A stretch of DNA of 64,000 nucleotides from CAVRUD01 sp963849635. GTDB taxonomy: Bacteria > Chloroflexota > Chloroflexia > Thermomicrobiales > UBA6265. Location of the stretch: the NCBI GenBank assembly GCA_963849635.1, contig CAWKIA010000024.1, positions 399,933 to 463,932 on the forward strand, in the 5' to 3' direction. Below, piece after piece: positions 26,140 to 34,948 of the stretch. Below the pieces are notes generated by a model. That model saw nothing but the letters and a program-made list of their open reading frames with translations. It ran no database searches and was not told where the DNA came from. A program made the position numbers and the translations under genes. Each line of letters begins with the position of its first letter. The first letter of the stretch is position 1.

Positions 26140-26222
26140 AGACGGGAAGGCGGGTAGACGGGTAGACGGGAAGAAAAAGCCGGTCGTTCTACCCGTCTAC
26201 CCGTCTACCCGCCTTCCCGTCT
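26140..26222. repeat. Perfect 31 bp inverted repeat built of 8 bp tandem words
   Basis: Arms 26140-26170 and 26192-26222 are perfectly complementary with a 21 nt loop. Each arm is itself four degenerate 8 bp units (AGACGGGA, AGGCGGGT, AGACGGGT, AGACGGG). The hairpin starts 4 bp after the binding-protein stop and ends 16 bp before the permease ATG, the place where stem-loops commonly stabilise binding-protein mRNA relative to permease mRNA. That function is inferred. Confidence 0.9.
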
Positions 26223-26238
26223 GCGAAAGGAGGCGCCT

Positions 26239-27174
26239 ATGTCGGCCACGCCTGTTTCGGCGCAGAGAAGAGGCTGGCTCTCCGGCGGCCCGCTGGCGAA
26301 GGAGAGCCGCCGCGAAGCGCTCGCGGGCTACCTCTTCATCCTCCCCACCTTCGTCGGCTACACGGCCTTCGTTGTCGGCCCCCTCCTGGCCGCCGTCGGC
26401 TACAGCTTCACCGAATACGATGGCCTCACCTCCGCCACGTACAACGGTGTCGACAATTACCAGCGCCTCTGGCACGACGACCGCCTCCACACCGTCTACA
26501 AGAACACCTTCACCTTCGCCATCTTTGCCGTCTTCCTCAACATCGCGCTTGGGCTGCTCCTTGCCGTCCTCATCAACCGGCACATGCCGCGCGCACTTCG
26601 CTATATCTTCCGGTCCGCCTTCTTCTTTCCCGTCCTGGTTGCCCACGTCTACATCGCCATCATTTGGCAGTTCCTCTACAACAAGGATCTGGGCATCATC
26701 AACTACTACCTTGGCGACCTCGGTATCGACCCCATTTTCTGGCTCGGACGGGACCGGGCGATGGCGTCCGTCATCATCATGGACGTCTGGAAGAACGCCG
26801 GCTTCGCGATGTTGATCTGCCTCGCTGGCCTCCAGAACATCCCCGAGGTCTACCATGAGGCCGCCGCCCTCGACGGCGCCACAGGCTGGCAGCGCTTCCG
26901 CCACATCACCTTCCCGCTGCTGACACCGACCCTCTTCTTCCTCGTCGTCATCTTTGCCATCGGCGCCCTCCAGGTTTTCGACTCGATCATCGTCCTCACC
27001 GAGGGCGGACCCGGCGACGCCACCCGCAGCATCGTCATGTACCTGCGCGAGACGGCCTTCGAATCCTTCGAGATGGGGTACGCCTCCGCCGTCGCCATGA
27101 CCCTATTCGTCGTGATCATGGTCGTGACGTTAATCCAGTTCCGCTTCGCGCGACGCTGGGTCCACTACGAATAG
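26239..27174 (+). CDS. ABC sugar transporter permease, MalF/UgpA type
   Basis: Membrane subunit of 311 residues, intact, with ATG preceded by the strong AAAGGAGG. Six hydrophobic helices are evident, the first at YLFILPTFVGYTAFVVGPLL. The EAA loop that docks the ATPase reads YHEAAALDGATGWQRFRHITFPLLTP, close to consensus. The motif FDSIIVLTEGGPGDATRSIVMYL is typical of UgpA-like proteins. It is separated by 10 bp from the second permease gene. No ATPase gene is present; many bacteria of this type share one MsmK/UgpC-like ATPase among several importers. Confidence 0.93.
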   Translation: MSATPVSAQRRGWLSGGPLAKESRREALAGYLFILPTFVGYTAFVVGPLLAAVGYSFTEYDGLTSATYNGVDNYQRLWHDDRLHTVYKNTFTFAIFAVFLNIALGLLLAVLINRHMPRALRYIFRSAFFFPVLVAHVYIAIIWQFLYNKDLGIINYYLGDLGIDPIFWLGRDRAMASVIIMDVWKNAGFAMLICLAGLQNIPEVYHEAAALDGATGWQRFRHITFPLLTPTLFFLVVIFAIGALQVFDSIIVLTEGGPGDATRSIVMYLRETAFESFEMGYASAVAMTLFVVIMVVTLIQFRFARRWVHYE

Positions 27175-27184
27175 GGCGAGAGTC

Positions 27185-28084
27185 ATGAGCATCGCAACCC
27201 CAACCGAACGACATGCCGCGATCCCCACCGCCGGCCTCCGCAGGCTCGCCCGGCCGCGCAACCTCAACCTCGTCGATCTCGCCGCTCTGGTCGCCCTCGG
27301 CGCCCTGGCGGTTCTGTTCGTCCTCCCCTTCATCTGGATGTTCGCCACCTCGCTGCGAGTTGCTAACGAGTCCTACGATCTCCCGCCGAAGTGGCTGCCG
27401 ACCGACTGGCAGTGGGAGAACTACAAGGCCGTCTTCGACTCCAACGTCCCCGTCCTCCGCTTCGCCTATAACAGCGCCAAGATCACCTTCGTCGTCGTCG
27501 TCGGCCAGCTTCTGACCTGCTCGCTCGCCGGCTTCGCCTTCGCCCGTCTCCGCTTCCCCTTCCGCAACCTGCTCTTCATCCTGCTCCTCGCCTCGCTCAT
27601 GGTTCCGAATCAGGTCACCGTCATCCCCCTCTTCATCCTCATGCGCAAGTGGGGCCTGATAGACAACCACTTCTCGCTCATCCTGCCTGGGCTGACCAGC
27701 GCCTTCGGCGTCTTCCTCATGCGTCAATTCTTCCTGACCATGCCTCAGGACCTCCTCGACGCCGCCAAGGTCGACGGTGCCGGCCCCTGGACTATCTATC
27801 GCCAGATCGCCATCCCCCTGGCCGGGCCACCCCTCGCTGCCCTCGCCATCCTGAACATCAACACGACCTGGAACGCGTACTTCTACCCCTTAATCTTCCT
27901 CAACACCTGGGACAACATGACGCTCCCCCTCGGCATCACATCCCTACGTGGCTATATGGCCAGCGGCAACGCCTCGGTCGTCATGGCCGCCGTCGCCCTG
28001 TCGATCTTCCCGATACTGCTACTCTTTCTGGTCGCCCAGCGTTGGATCATCGCGGGCATCACCCAGACCGGACTGAAAGGCTAG
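27185..28084 (+). CDS. ABC sugar transporter permease, MalG/UgpE type
   Basis: Second membrane subunit, 299 residues, intact. ATG 27185 with GGCGAGAG upstream. Six helices, the first at ALGALAVLFVLPFIWMFATSL followed by the family motif PPKWLPTDWQWENYKAVF. EAA loop: LLDAAKVDGAGPWTIYRQIAIPLAGPP. Ends 42 bp before the LacI-type regulator and is presumably on the same transcript. Confidence 0.93.
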   Translation: MSIATPTERHAAIPTAGLRRLARPRNLNLVDLAALVALGALAVLFVLPFIWMFATSLRVANESYDLPPKWLPTDWQWENYKAVFDSNVPVLRFAYNSAKITFVVVVGQLLTCSLAGFAFARLRFPFRNLLFILLLASLMVPNQVTVIPLFILMRKWGLIDNHFSLILPGLTSAFGVFLMRQFFLTMPQDLLDAAKVDGAGPWTIYRQIAIPLAGPPLAALAILNINTTWNAYFYPLIFLNTWDNMTLPLGITSLRGYMASGNASVVMAAVALSIFPILLLFLVAQRWIIAGITQTGLKG

Positions 28085-28126
28085 CGGGACCATGAGCCCC
28101 ATAATCCGAGTATTCCGTGGACGGCG

Positions 28127-29185
28127 ATGGCGGCCAGCGGCAGAGTAACCCTCCAACACATTGCCGCGGAAACCGGCCTCTCCCTCGGGAGCATCTCGCA
28201 GGCGCTCAACGGCAAGAATGGCGTCTCGGCCGAAACACGACGCCGCGTCCTCGACGCTGCCCAGCGCCTTGGCTACGAGCAGTCTGCCCGCCGCGGCAGC
28301 CAGCACGTCCCGACGGTCAGTCTGGTCGTCGAGCGCCTCCCGATTGCTCCCATGTCCGACCCCTTCAACCGGCCGATCCTCCTCGGCCTCGAGGCCGTGG
28401 CGCGGCGCTACGGCTATCGCATCGCCATGGAGTTCGTCTCCCCGGAGGACCATCCCGACGCCAGCAGATGGACGCACGGCGCCGCCGGCGTGATCGTCCT
28501 CGGCGGCGGCGACCTGAACGAGGACTGGATCCAGGCGATCGTCGAGACCCACTTGCCGGTCGTGATGGTCGATCACTACGTTCCCGGCTTCGACGTGCCG
28601 TCCGTCGTCCCAGACAACCTGGGTGGCGCCTACGCCGCCACCAAATACCTCCTGGGGATGGGACACGAGCGGATCGGCTTCATTCGCGGACCCTCGAAGT
28701 ATTGGACCCTCGGCGAACGCCTCGCCGGCTACATGCTGGCCATGGCCCGCGCCGGGCGATGGACTGACCCCGCCCTCGTCCCGCCCCGCGTCTCGCACGG
28801 CGACGAGAAGGGCTACGGCGAGATGCAGCTTCTGCTTGACCTTCCTGACCCACCCACTGCCGTTTTCTCCGTCAGCGACAAGGCCGCGGTTGGCGCCTAC
28901 CGCGCCGTCGTCGAGCGCGGCCTCTCCGTTCCTGGCGACATCTCCATTGTCGGCTTTGACGACATCGAGGTCGGCCGCGTCCTCAATCCCCCACTCACCA
29001 CGGTCCACGTCTCCGGCGAAACCCTCGGCCATGTCGCCTTCGAGCGCCTTCGCACCCTCCTCACCGGCGCCGAAGGCGACCTCACTACCCAGATCCGCTG
29101 GACGATCCCCACAACTCTCGTCATTCGTGGTTCCGTCGCTCACCGCGGTGACGGAGCGAGGCATTCTCCTTTCGGTCGAGGTTGA
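28127..29185 (+). CDS. LacI-family transcriptional regulator
   Basis: DNA-binding regulator of 352 residues, intact. N-terminal HTH with hinge (residues 5-55: VTLQHIAAETGLSLGSISQALNGK...RVLDAAQRLGY), followed by a periplasmic-binding-protein-like sensor domain (ERIGFIRGP, TAVFSVSDKAAVGAYRAV, IVGFDDIEVGRVLNPPLTTV). It lies between the permeases and a Gfo/Idh/MocA gene, making it the likely sugar-responsive regulator of this cluster and perhaps of the divergent GH116 gene. The effector sugar is not identifiable from sequence. Confidence 0.93.
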   Translation: MAASGRVTLQHIAAETGLSLGSISQALNGKNGVSAETRRRVLDAAQRLGYEQSARRGSQHVPTVSLVVERLPIAPMSDPFNRPILLGLEAVARRYGYRIAMEFVSPEDHPDASRWTHGAAGVIVLGGGDLNEDWIQAIVETHLPVVMVDHYVPGFDVPSVVPDNLGGAYAATKYLLGMGHERIGFIRGPSKYWTLGERLAGYMLAMARAGRWTDPALVPPRVSHGDEKGYGEMQLLLDLPDPPTAVFSVSDKAAVGAYRAVVERGLSVPGDISIVGFDDIEVGRVLNPPLTTVHVSGETLGHVAFERLRTLLTGAEGDLTTQIRWTIPTTLVIRGSVAHRGDGARHSPFGRG

Positions 29186-29287
29186 CAGTAACGACCGCGA
29201 CGGAGACAACTGCACCCAAGCCAGCCTCGCCTCCGTGAAGGAGTGGCGGGCGGCGAGTGCCGCACTGAGTACCGCGGGAGAGTGTCA

Positions 29288-30443
29288 ATGCCTGATCCTG
29301 TTCACATCGGCGTCGTCGGCGCAGGCGTCATCGCGATCCGCGGCATCCTGCCTCACCTCAGCCAGGCGGACGTCCAGGACCGCGTCCGCCTCAAGGCCGT
29401 TGTCGACCCCGTCCCCGGCCGCGCCGAAGCCGCTGCTCAACGTTTCGGCGTCGCCCGCGCCTACACCGACTACGCCGAGCTCCTCGCCGACCCTGACGTC
29501 GACGCCGTCACCATCGCCTCCCCGATCGGCCTCCACGCCGAGCAGGGTCGCCAGGCGCTGGAAGCCGGCAAGCACATCCACTTCAATAAGACCATGACCA
29601 CGACCGTCGCCGAGGCCACCGAGCTGATCGACCTCGCCGCTCGGAAAAACCTCCAGATCGTCGCCTCGCCCGGCGAGATGCTCCGTCCCCACAACCAGCG
29701 GGTCAAGGAGCTTATCGCCGAGGGCGCCATCGGCACCCTCGCCTGGGCAGCGTGCGGCACCGCCCCCGGCCGCTACCATCAGGACGAGCCCGAACGCCAG
29801 GGCGATGATGTCCTCGCCAACGTCGACCCCTCCTGGTACTTCCGCAAGCCCGGCGGCGGCCCCCTCTACGACACCACCGTCTACGCCCTTCACGCCCTCA
29901 CCGGCATCCTCGGCCCCGCCCGACGCGTGACCGCCCTCTCCGGCGTCCGGATCGCGGAGCGCGAGTTCCGCGGCCAGCCGATGCCGACCGACGCCGACGA
30001 CAGCACCTTGATGCTCCTCGACTTCGGCTCAAACCTCTTCGTCCTCGTCTACGGCACCCCTATCGGCTCCCTCACCCGCGGCTTTTCGGGCAGTTACTTC
30101 GGCATGAACGGTTCGATCATTGGCTTGGAGCTAAACGGCAAGCCCTTCGACTACCCCGGCCGCGACCTCGCCGCCCAGCACCCCGACGGCGTCGGCTCTG
30201 GCAACCAATGGCTCCTGCCCCACGTCGTCGGGACTCACCGCGACATCATGGAGCAGCACGTCTACGAGGACGTCATGCAACTCGTCGACTGGATTCGCGA
30301 CGGCATACCCTACCATCGTCACCGCCGAGCACGCCCGCCACGTCATCGACATCATCGAATCCGCCTACCGCTCCGCCGAAACCGGCGAGGTCCAGCCCCT
30401 GACTACCACAATCGATTCGGTCGTCTGCGATCTCAATCAGTAG
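29288..30443 (+). CDS. Gfo/Idh/MocA family oxidoreductase (frameshifted near 3-prime end)
   Basis: Dehydrogenase of about 384 residues. ATG 29288 preceded by GGGAGAG. Rossmann loop IGVVGAGVIAIRGILPHL; the EKP catalytic motif is replaced by NKT (HFNKTMTTTV), an unusual change at a position that normally holds a catalytic or cofactor-contacting Lys. The frame breaks near 30311, where CATACCCTACCATC has one extra T; restored text reads GIPTIVTAEHARHVIDIIESAYRSAETG, the normal family C-terminus, ending at TAG 30441. It completes the glycoside operon and probably oxidises the released sugar or a derivative. Confidence 0.87.
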
Positions 30444-30474
30444 TCGATTCACCCGCCTCCGCTGGGCTGAGCGC

Positions 30475-31302
30475 TCACTTGAGGGCGCCGATCACGAGCC
30501 CCTGGCGGATGTAGCGCTGGAGGAGGATGTAGGCGAGCATGGGCGGGACCGAGGCCGTGAAGAGCCCGGCCAGCAGCAGGGGATAGTTGGTGGAGAGCCG
30601 GCCGACGATGGTCGCCATGCCCACCGTGACCGTCATCTGCTCATCTGTTTGGAGGAAGATAAGGGGGATAAGCAGGTCGTTCCACCAACCGGTCACGTTG
30701 AAGATGGAGACGGTGATCAGAGCCGGGAAGCTCAGCGGAATGACGATGCGCCGGATCAGTTCGACATAGCCGGCGCCGTCAAGACGCGCCGACTCCAGAA
30801 TCTCGTCGGGAATGCTGCGCATCAGTGAGCTGAGCAAGAAGACGTTGCCGGGGACACTGGTGGCAGCCCACAGCAGCACGACCGACTTGTAGCTATCGAC
30901 GAGGCCGAGGTCGGCCATCATCACATAGCTGGGCACAACATAGGTGATCACGGGAATGATCAAGGTGCCGACGAGCATGAGCCGGAGCACAGACCGCAAC
31001 GGGAAATGGAGCTTTGCGATGGCGAACGAGGCCGGGATGGAAACGCTCAGGGTGATCAACGATGACAGGGCGATGTAGAACACGGTATTGAGGAAGAGGC
31101 GCGGGATGTCGAACCGGATCCACAAGGCCCGGTAGTTGTCGAAGAAGGTCAGGCTCTTCGGCAGCGCCAGGGGATCGCGGATGAACTCGCTGCTGGTTTT
31201 GAGACTGGCGCTGGCCATGTAGAAGATGGGCCACACCGCCAGCAGCGCAAAGAGCGCCAGGGCCACAAAAATTCCGGTGCGGACGAGGAGAACGGCTCTC
31301 AC
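30475..31302 (-). CDS. ABC sugar transporter permease, MalG type
   Basis: Membrane subunit of 275 residues, intact. GTG 31302 follows AAGGA at about 9 nt. Six helices beginning FVALALFALLAVWPIFYMASAS; motif LPKSLTFFDNYRALW; EAA loop ILESARLDGAGYVELIRRIVIPLSFPA. It is the last gene of a minus-strand importer operon whose order is binding protein (33765), MalF-type (32390), MalG-type. It converges with the dehydrogenase at 29288, stops 32 bp apart. Confidence 0.93.
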   Translation of the reverse strand: MRAVLLVRTGIFVALALFALLAVWPIFYMASASLKTSSEFIRDPLALPKSLTFFDNYRALWIRFDIPRLFLNTVFYIALSSLITLSVSIPASFAIAKLHFPLRSVLRLMLVGTLIIPVITYVVPSYVMMADLGLVDSYKSVVLLWAATSVPGNVFLLSSLMRSIPDEILESARLDGAGYVELIRRIVIPLSFPALITVSIFNVTGWWNDLLIPLIFLQTDEQMTVTVGMATIVGRLSTNYPLLLAGLFTASVPPMLAYILLQRYIRQGLVIGALK

Positions 31303-31318
31303 AAGACGCGGTCCTTCT

Positions 31319-31416
31319 AAGTTCCAAGTTCCAAGTCACAAGTTCCAAGTGGAGAGAGACACTTGGAACTTCCAACTCGTGACTTGGAACTTGAATCTTG
31401 GAACTTGGAACTTCGG
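31319..31416. repeat. Heptanucleotide repeat arrays in inverted orientation between permease genes
   Basis: Five 7 bp units of the AAGTTCC type at 31319-31353 face eight units of the ACTTGGA type at 31361-31416; the two arrays are reverse complements with scattered mismatches, so the RNA can fold in several registers. The tract fills nearly the whole gap between the MalF-type stop (31419) and the MalG-type start (31302). Confidence 0.85.
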
Positions 31417-31418
31417 AC

Positions 31419-32390
31419 TCAATCCGTCGTCAGCCGGTCGAACACGACGAGTTGGATGGCGGAGATCACGAGCACCAGGCAGAAGAGCAGGACGGACATC
31501 GCGGAGGCGTAGCCCATCTCGCCGAATTCGAATGCGCGCCGGTAGATCATGAGATCAAGGGGGGTGGTTCCGTAGCCCGGGCCGCCCTCCGTCACGGTGT
31601 AGACCAGGGCGAAGACGCCGACGAAGGCCCAGATGGCGTTGACCACCGTGAAGTAGGCCACGGTCGGTATCAGCAACGGAACAATGATTTGCCACAACCG
31701 GCGCCACCACGACGCGCCGTCGAGTTGAGCGGCTTCGATCACATCGCTGGGGATGGAGCTTAGACCGGCGAGAAAGATGAGGACGCCTTGACCGAGGGTC
31801 TGCCAGTAGAACGCGAAGATGAGGACGACAAAGGCGGTTTGGACGGACCCGAGCCAATTCTGTGATAGGGATTCGAGTCCCACCCTCTCAAGCAGGGTAT
31901 TCACGACGCCGCGAGAGTTGAACATCGCCCGCATGAGCATGCCGACCACGGCCGCGGAGAGAATGGTTGGCAGGTAGTACACCGACCGGAAGAATCGCCA
32001 GCCGGGCACCTGCTCGAACAGCAGCACCGCAACGATCAGGGAGAGGGCCAGGATTCCCGGAATTGCCAGGAGGAAGATGGCGTTGTTGCGGAGTGGCGTC
32101 CAGAAGTCGGACCCGGCGAGGATGTCGGAGTAGTTCTCCAGACCGACCCAGGCTGAGCTGGCTCCGTTCCAGTCCGTGAAGCTGTACCGGAAGGTTTGGG
32201 CGACCGGGTACCAGATGACGACGGCGACGAGGAGAATCGCCGGCGCCACCGAGGCCAGCCCCGTGAATGCCTCGCGGCGGCGCAAGGTCCCCCTCGGGCC
32301 GAGCAGTCTCGACCCGAGGGATGACCGTGCAGCCCATGGCGCGGTGCGTCGTTCGATGGCGTGCTCAGGCGCGGCGGGGATCCTCGCCAT
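31419..32390 (-). CDS. ABC sugar transporter permease, MalF type
   Basis: Membrane subunit of 323 residues, intact. About 45 N-terminal residues precede the first helix (FTGLASVAPAILLVAVVIWYP). The EAA loop is VIEAAQLDGASWWRRLWQIIVPLLIPT, near consensus; YTVTEGGPGYGTTPLDLMIYRRAFEF is the typical last-loop motif. ATG 32390; the binding-protein gene ends 44 bp upstream. A nearby ATPase gene is lacking. Confidence 0.93.
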   Translation of the reverse strand: MARIPAAPEHAIERRTAPWAARSSLGSRLLGPRGTLRRREAFTGLASVAPAILLVAVVIWYPVAQTFRYSFTDWNGASSAWVGLENYSDILAGSDFWTPLRNNAIFLLAIPGILALSLIVAVLLFEQVPGWRFFRSVYYLPTILSAAVVGMLMRAMFNSRGVVNTLLERVGLESLSQNWLGSVQTAFVVLIFAFYWQTLGQGVLIFLAGLSSIPSDVIEAAQLDGASWWRRLWQIIVPLLIPTVAYFTVVNAIWAFVGVFALVYTVTEGGPGYGTTPLDLMIYRRAFEFGEMGYASAMSVLLFCLVLVISAIQLVVFDRLTTD

Positions 32391-32434
32391 GGTGGGCGTC
32401 GCTCCTCACTGATCGCGGCAGGAGTCACTGGCCA

Positions 32435-33765
32435 CTAGCCGAGCAGCTCGTCTCGCTTGGCATCCGCACGTTGCATGAATTCTTCGGCGCTGATCTCGCC
32501 CGTCCAGGCGAGCTGCGACTGGGCTTTGATTTCGGTCGTCAGCTCGGCCGGGAGGATGTTGTCGGGCCAGAAGATGGTGCTGGGTTCAACCGCCCACTCC
32601 TGCTGCGAGATCTTGAAGGGATCGTCGTAGATCTCGGCGGCGTTGATGCCGGCGAGGTTCACGAGGTGGCCTTCGCCCGACTCGGCGCGGAGGGTCAGCT
32701 CGGCTGGGCTCTCCAGGAATTTCACCAGCGCCACGGCGGCCTCTTTGTTCTCGGAGTAGTTCGAGACGATGAAGGCGACGCCGGGGCCACCGATGCCGCC
32801 GCCGGTGATCGGCGCGTCCGCGCTGTAGTCCGGCATCTTGATCATGCCGAGGTTGTCGCCGAAGAACTCACGCAGGTTGTCGATCGAGCCGAATCCGCCG
32901 GTCATCATGGCGGACTGCTCTTCCGCGAAGAGCTGCAGGACCTCGCTCCCCTCCATGGTTTCCGCGCCGGGAATCGTGTAGTCCGCCAGCCGCTGCCAGT
33001 TCGTCACGATCTCGACGAGCGCGGGATCGCTGAAATTCTTCGTCCCCTGGGCGAGGGCATTGATGCCTTCGGCGCCGCCTACCGTCTGCCCGATCCAATA
33101 GAGCAGGACCTGCCAAACGATCGAGTTGGTGTCGAGGGCTAGCGGGGTGACGTCGGTGCCCGCGATGGCGTCGAGCACCGCGAAAGAACTCGTCGATGTT
33201 CGTCACCCATTGCGTCTCGGGATTGACGCCGGCGGCCTCCAGGAGCGCCTTGTTGTAGAAGATTCCCGTCGATGCCGTCCGATCCTGCCGGAACCCCGAA
33301 GAGTTGCTCCGCGGGTGCGTTGGGATCGAAGGCCGCGTTGACCGCCTCCCATCCGGTGATCTGGGCGCGCTCTTCGGGCGTGAAATAGGTCCCGACCGGC
33401 TCCAGGAACTCCTGGAACGCGAGCATGTAGGTTCCCGACCACATGCCCATCACATCGGGACCATTCTGGGCAACGCTCGCGGTGCGGTATCTGGTGAAGA
33501 GGTCGGGGCCGCCAGGGAAGGTCTCGAGCGTGACCGAGATCGTCGGATTCGCTTCCTGGAAGCGATCGATCGCCTGGAAGACGTAGAAGTCCTCAAGCGG
33601 CTTGGTGAGATCGTTGGGGTCTTCGACCGGAAGGGTGCTGTTCCAGAAGGTGATGTTGGCCGAATCTTGGGCCGACGCCCTGGAGATCGCCGGAAAGAGC
33701 ATGGTCCCAGTTGCAACGACTCCTGCCTGGACAACCGCTCGCCGCGTAACTTCGGCGCGTCGCAT
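32435..33765 (-). CDS. ABC sugar transporter substrate-binding protein (two frameshifts)
   Basis: Exported sugar-binding protein, about 442 residues when repaired. ATG 33765 has a perfect AGGAGGGG upstream. Signal VTRRAVVQAGVVATGTMLFPAISRASAQ, twin-arginine like. Mature features: ANITFWNSTLP, DRFQEANPTISVTLETFPGG, PDVMGMWSGTYM. Two extra bases break the frame: near 33267 (restored DGIDGIFYNKALLEAAGVNPETQWV) and in the TTT run near 33187 (restored DEFFAVLDAIAGTDVTPLALD). The promoter region towards the GntR gene contains three TGTATACA palindromes, so this operon is probably controlled by that regulator. Confidence 0.88.
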
Positions 33766-33822
33766 AGACCCCTCCTGTCTGCCGCAAGATGCGGCCTGGC
33801 TCTGTCGACACCCACGAGAATG

Positions 33823-34049
33823 CGTGTATACACGAGTCGAACGAGGAGCGCCGTATCGGGAAGAAACTGGGAGACCTGTATACAGACAGTACTCGGAGCG
33901 GTAGCTGATGTCAACGACCGGCGCCGCACCAGACCGCCGTGTTCCGGGCTGAAATGCCACGATGACGAGCCCTCGTCCAGAAAAGTGAGCGACTTCGCCA
34001 ATTTCAGCGATGCTACGGCGAGATTTCCAGCGGCCAGTAATGTATACAT
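33823..34049. promoter_or_regulatory. Three TGTATACA palindromic operators in divergent region
   Basis: Identical 8 bp palindromes at 33825-33832 (in a 12 bp perfect palindrome CGTGTATACACG), 33877-33884 (CTGTATACAG) and 34041-34048 (ATGTATACAT). Centres 1 and 2 are 52 bp apart, about five helical turns. FadR/FCD-type GntR regulators commonly bind palindromes with a GTATAC core, and a gene of that type starts at 34130. Site 3 would autoregulate it; sites 1 and 2 lie 58-119 bp upstream of the importer start. The sequence identity is direct; the binder is inferred. Confidence 0.85.
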
Positions 34050-34129
34050 GCATACCGACATCGCCGGTTCGCTGGGCGGCACTACTGACCAAACGCCCCT
34101 GCTCGGGACCCTTCTAAGGACGACAGGAC

Positions 34130-34846
34130 ATGGAACGCGTCTTCGAACCCGTGAGTCCCAGGACAAGCCCTCGGTTTCGCGAGCTGGCATTCGACGCAAT
34201 CAAAGAGGCGATCCTCGAGGGGCGGGTCGAGGCGGGCGCGCCCCTCATCGAGGTCAAGATCGCCGCGGCGCTGGGCATGAGCCGTACTCCCGTTCGCGAG
34301 GCCCTGGCACTGCTCGCCCACGAGGGACTGATCGCCTATCAAGCCGGGACGGGTCTGGTGATCCGGGAGCTGAGCCGCGAAGAGTTCATCGATATGTTCG
34401 TCGCGAACGAGCTGGTCGAGCTGCAACTGGTCCGGCGGGCGGCCGTGCACGCGACGGAGCTGCACTTTGCCAAGCTCCAGGAGGCCATCGACTTAGGGCA
34501 CCAGGCGGCGGCGGACGCCGACGTCAGCGCGTCGTTGCGTTCCGGCCGGGAGTTTCACCGCTGGGTGGGAGCTGCGGCCAACAATCCCCCCCTGGCTCAG
34601 TTTGTCCTCCGCAATGAGGAGCAAACCGACCTCTATCTCCTCAGCCTGAGCAACAAGTCGATCCTCAGCGGCGAGGAACTCGCTATATCGACCCAGGAGC
34701 ATCAGGACATTCTGGACGCGCTCCGCCGCCGCGATCCGGAGGACGCCAGCCGGCTGGTCATCTACCACGCCCAGTCCCTACGGCGGCGGCAGAAGCACCT
34801 CTTCCGGAGCACGAAGGTCGCGGCGGGAGTGGCGGCGGGAGTCTAG
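34130..34846 (+). CDS. GntR-family regulator, FadR/FCD subgroup
   Basis: DNA-binding regulator of 238 residues, intact. Winged HTH at residues 12-78 (LAFDAIKEAILEGRVEAGAPL, KIAAALGMSRTPVREALALLAHEGLI), FCD ligand domain at about 85-225 with EFHRWVGAAANNP and EHQDILDALRRRDPEDA, giving the metal-binding His pattern of the family (H in FHRW, H in EHQD, H in YHAQ). Divergent from the sugar importer at 33765 across a region with three TGTATACA sites, and upstream of a Gfo/Idh/MocA gene. Ligand probably a sugar acid or related acid, by family habit. Confidence 0.93.
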   Translation: MERVFEPVSPRTSPRFRELAFDAIKEAILEGRVEAGAPLIEVKIAAALGMSRTPVREALALLAHEGLIAYQAGTGLVIRELSREEFIDMFVANELVELQLVRRAAVHATELHFAKLQEAIDLGHQAAADADVSASLRSGREFHRWVGAAANNPPLAQFVLRNEEQTDLYLLSLSNKSILSGEELAISTQEHQDILDALRRRDPEDASRLVIYHAQSLRRRQKHLFRSTKVAAGVAAGV

Positions 34847-34862
34847 AACCCACGCCGTCGGC

Positions 34863-34903
34863 ACCTGGAACCTGGCGCCGAACGCCGGACGCCGAACGCC
34901 GAT
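34863..34903. repeat. Heptanucleotide tandem repeat
   Basis: Four contiguous 7 bp units at 34876-34903 (CGCCGAA, CGCCGGA, CGCCGAA, CGCCGAT), directly preceded by ACCTGGA/ACCTGG at 34863-34875, also period 7. Located in the 102 bp gap between the GntR regulator and the dehydrogenase gene. No inverted partner here. Confidence 0.8.
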
Positions 34904-34948
34904 AAGCTAACGGCCAGCGGCTACCGGCTATGTGCTAAAGGAGACCAC

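Noticed and set aside
26140..26222. CRISPR-like array because of repeated words
   Set aside because: Units are 8 bp without spacers, and the structure is one inverted repeat; no cas gene is near.
31319..31416. CRISPR or tRNA-like structure
   Set aside because: Period is 7 bp with no spacers; no conserved tRNA arm sequences.
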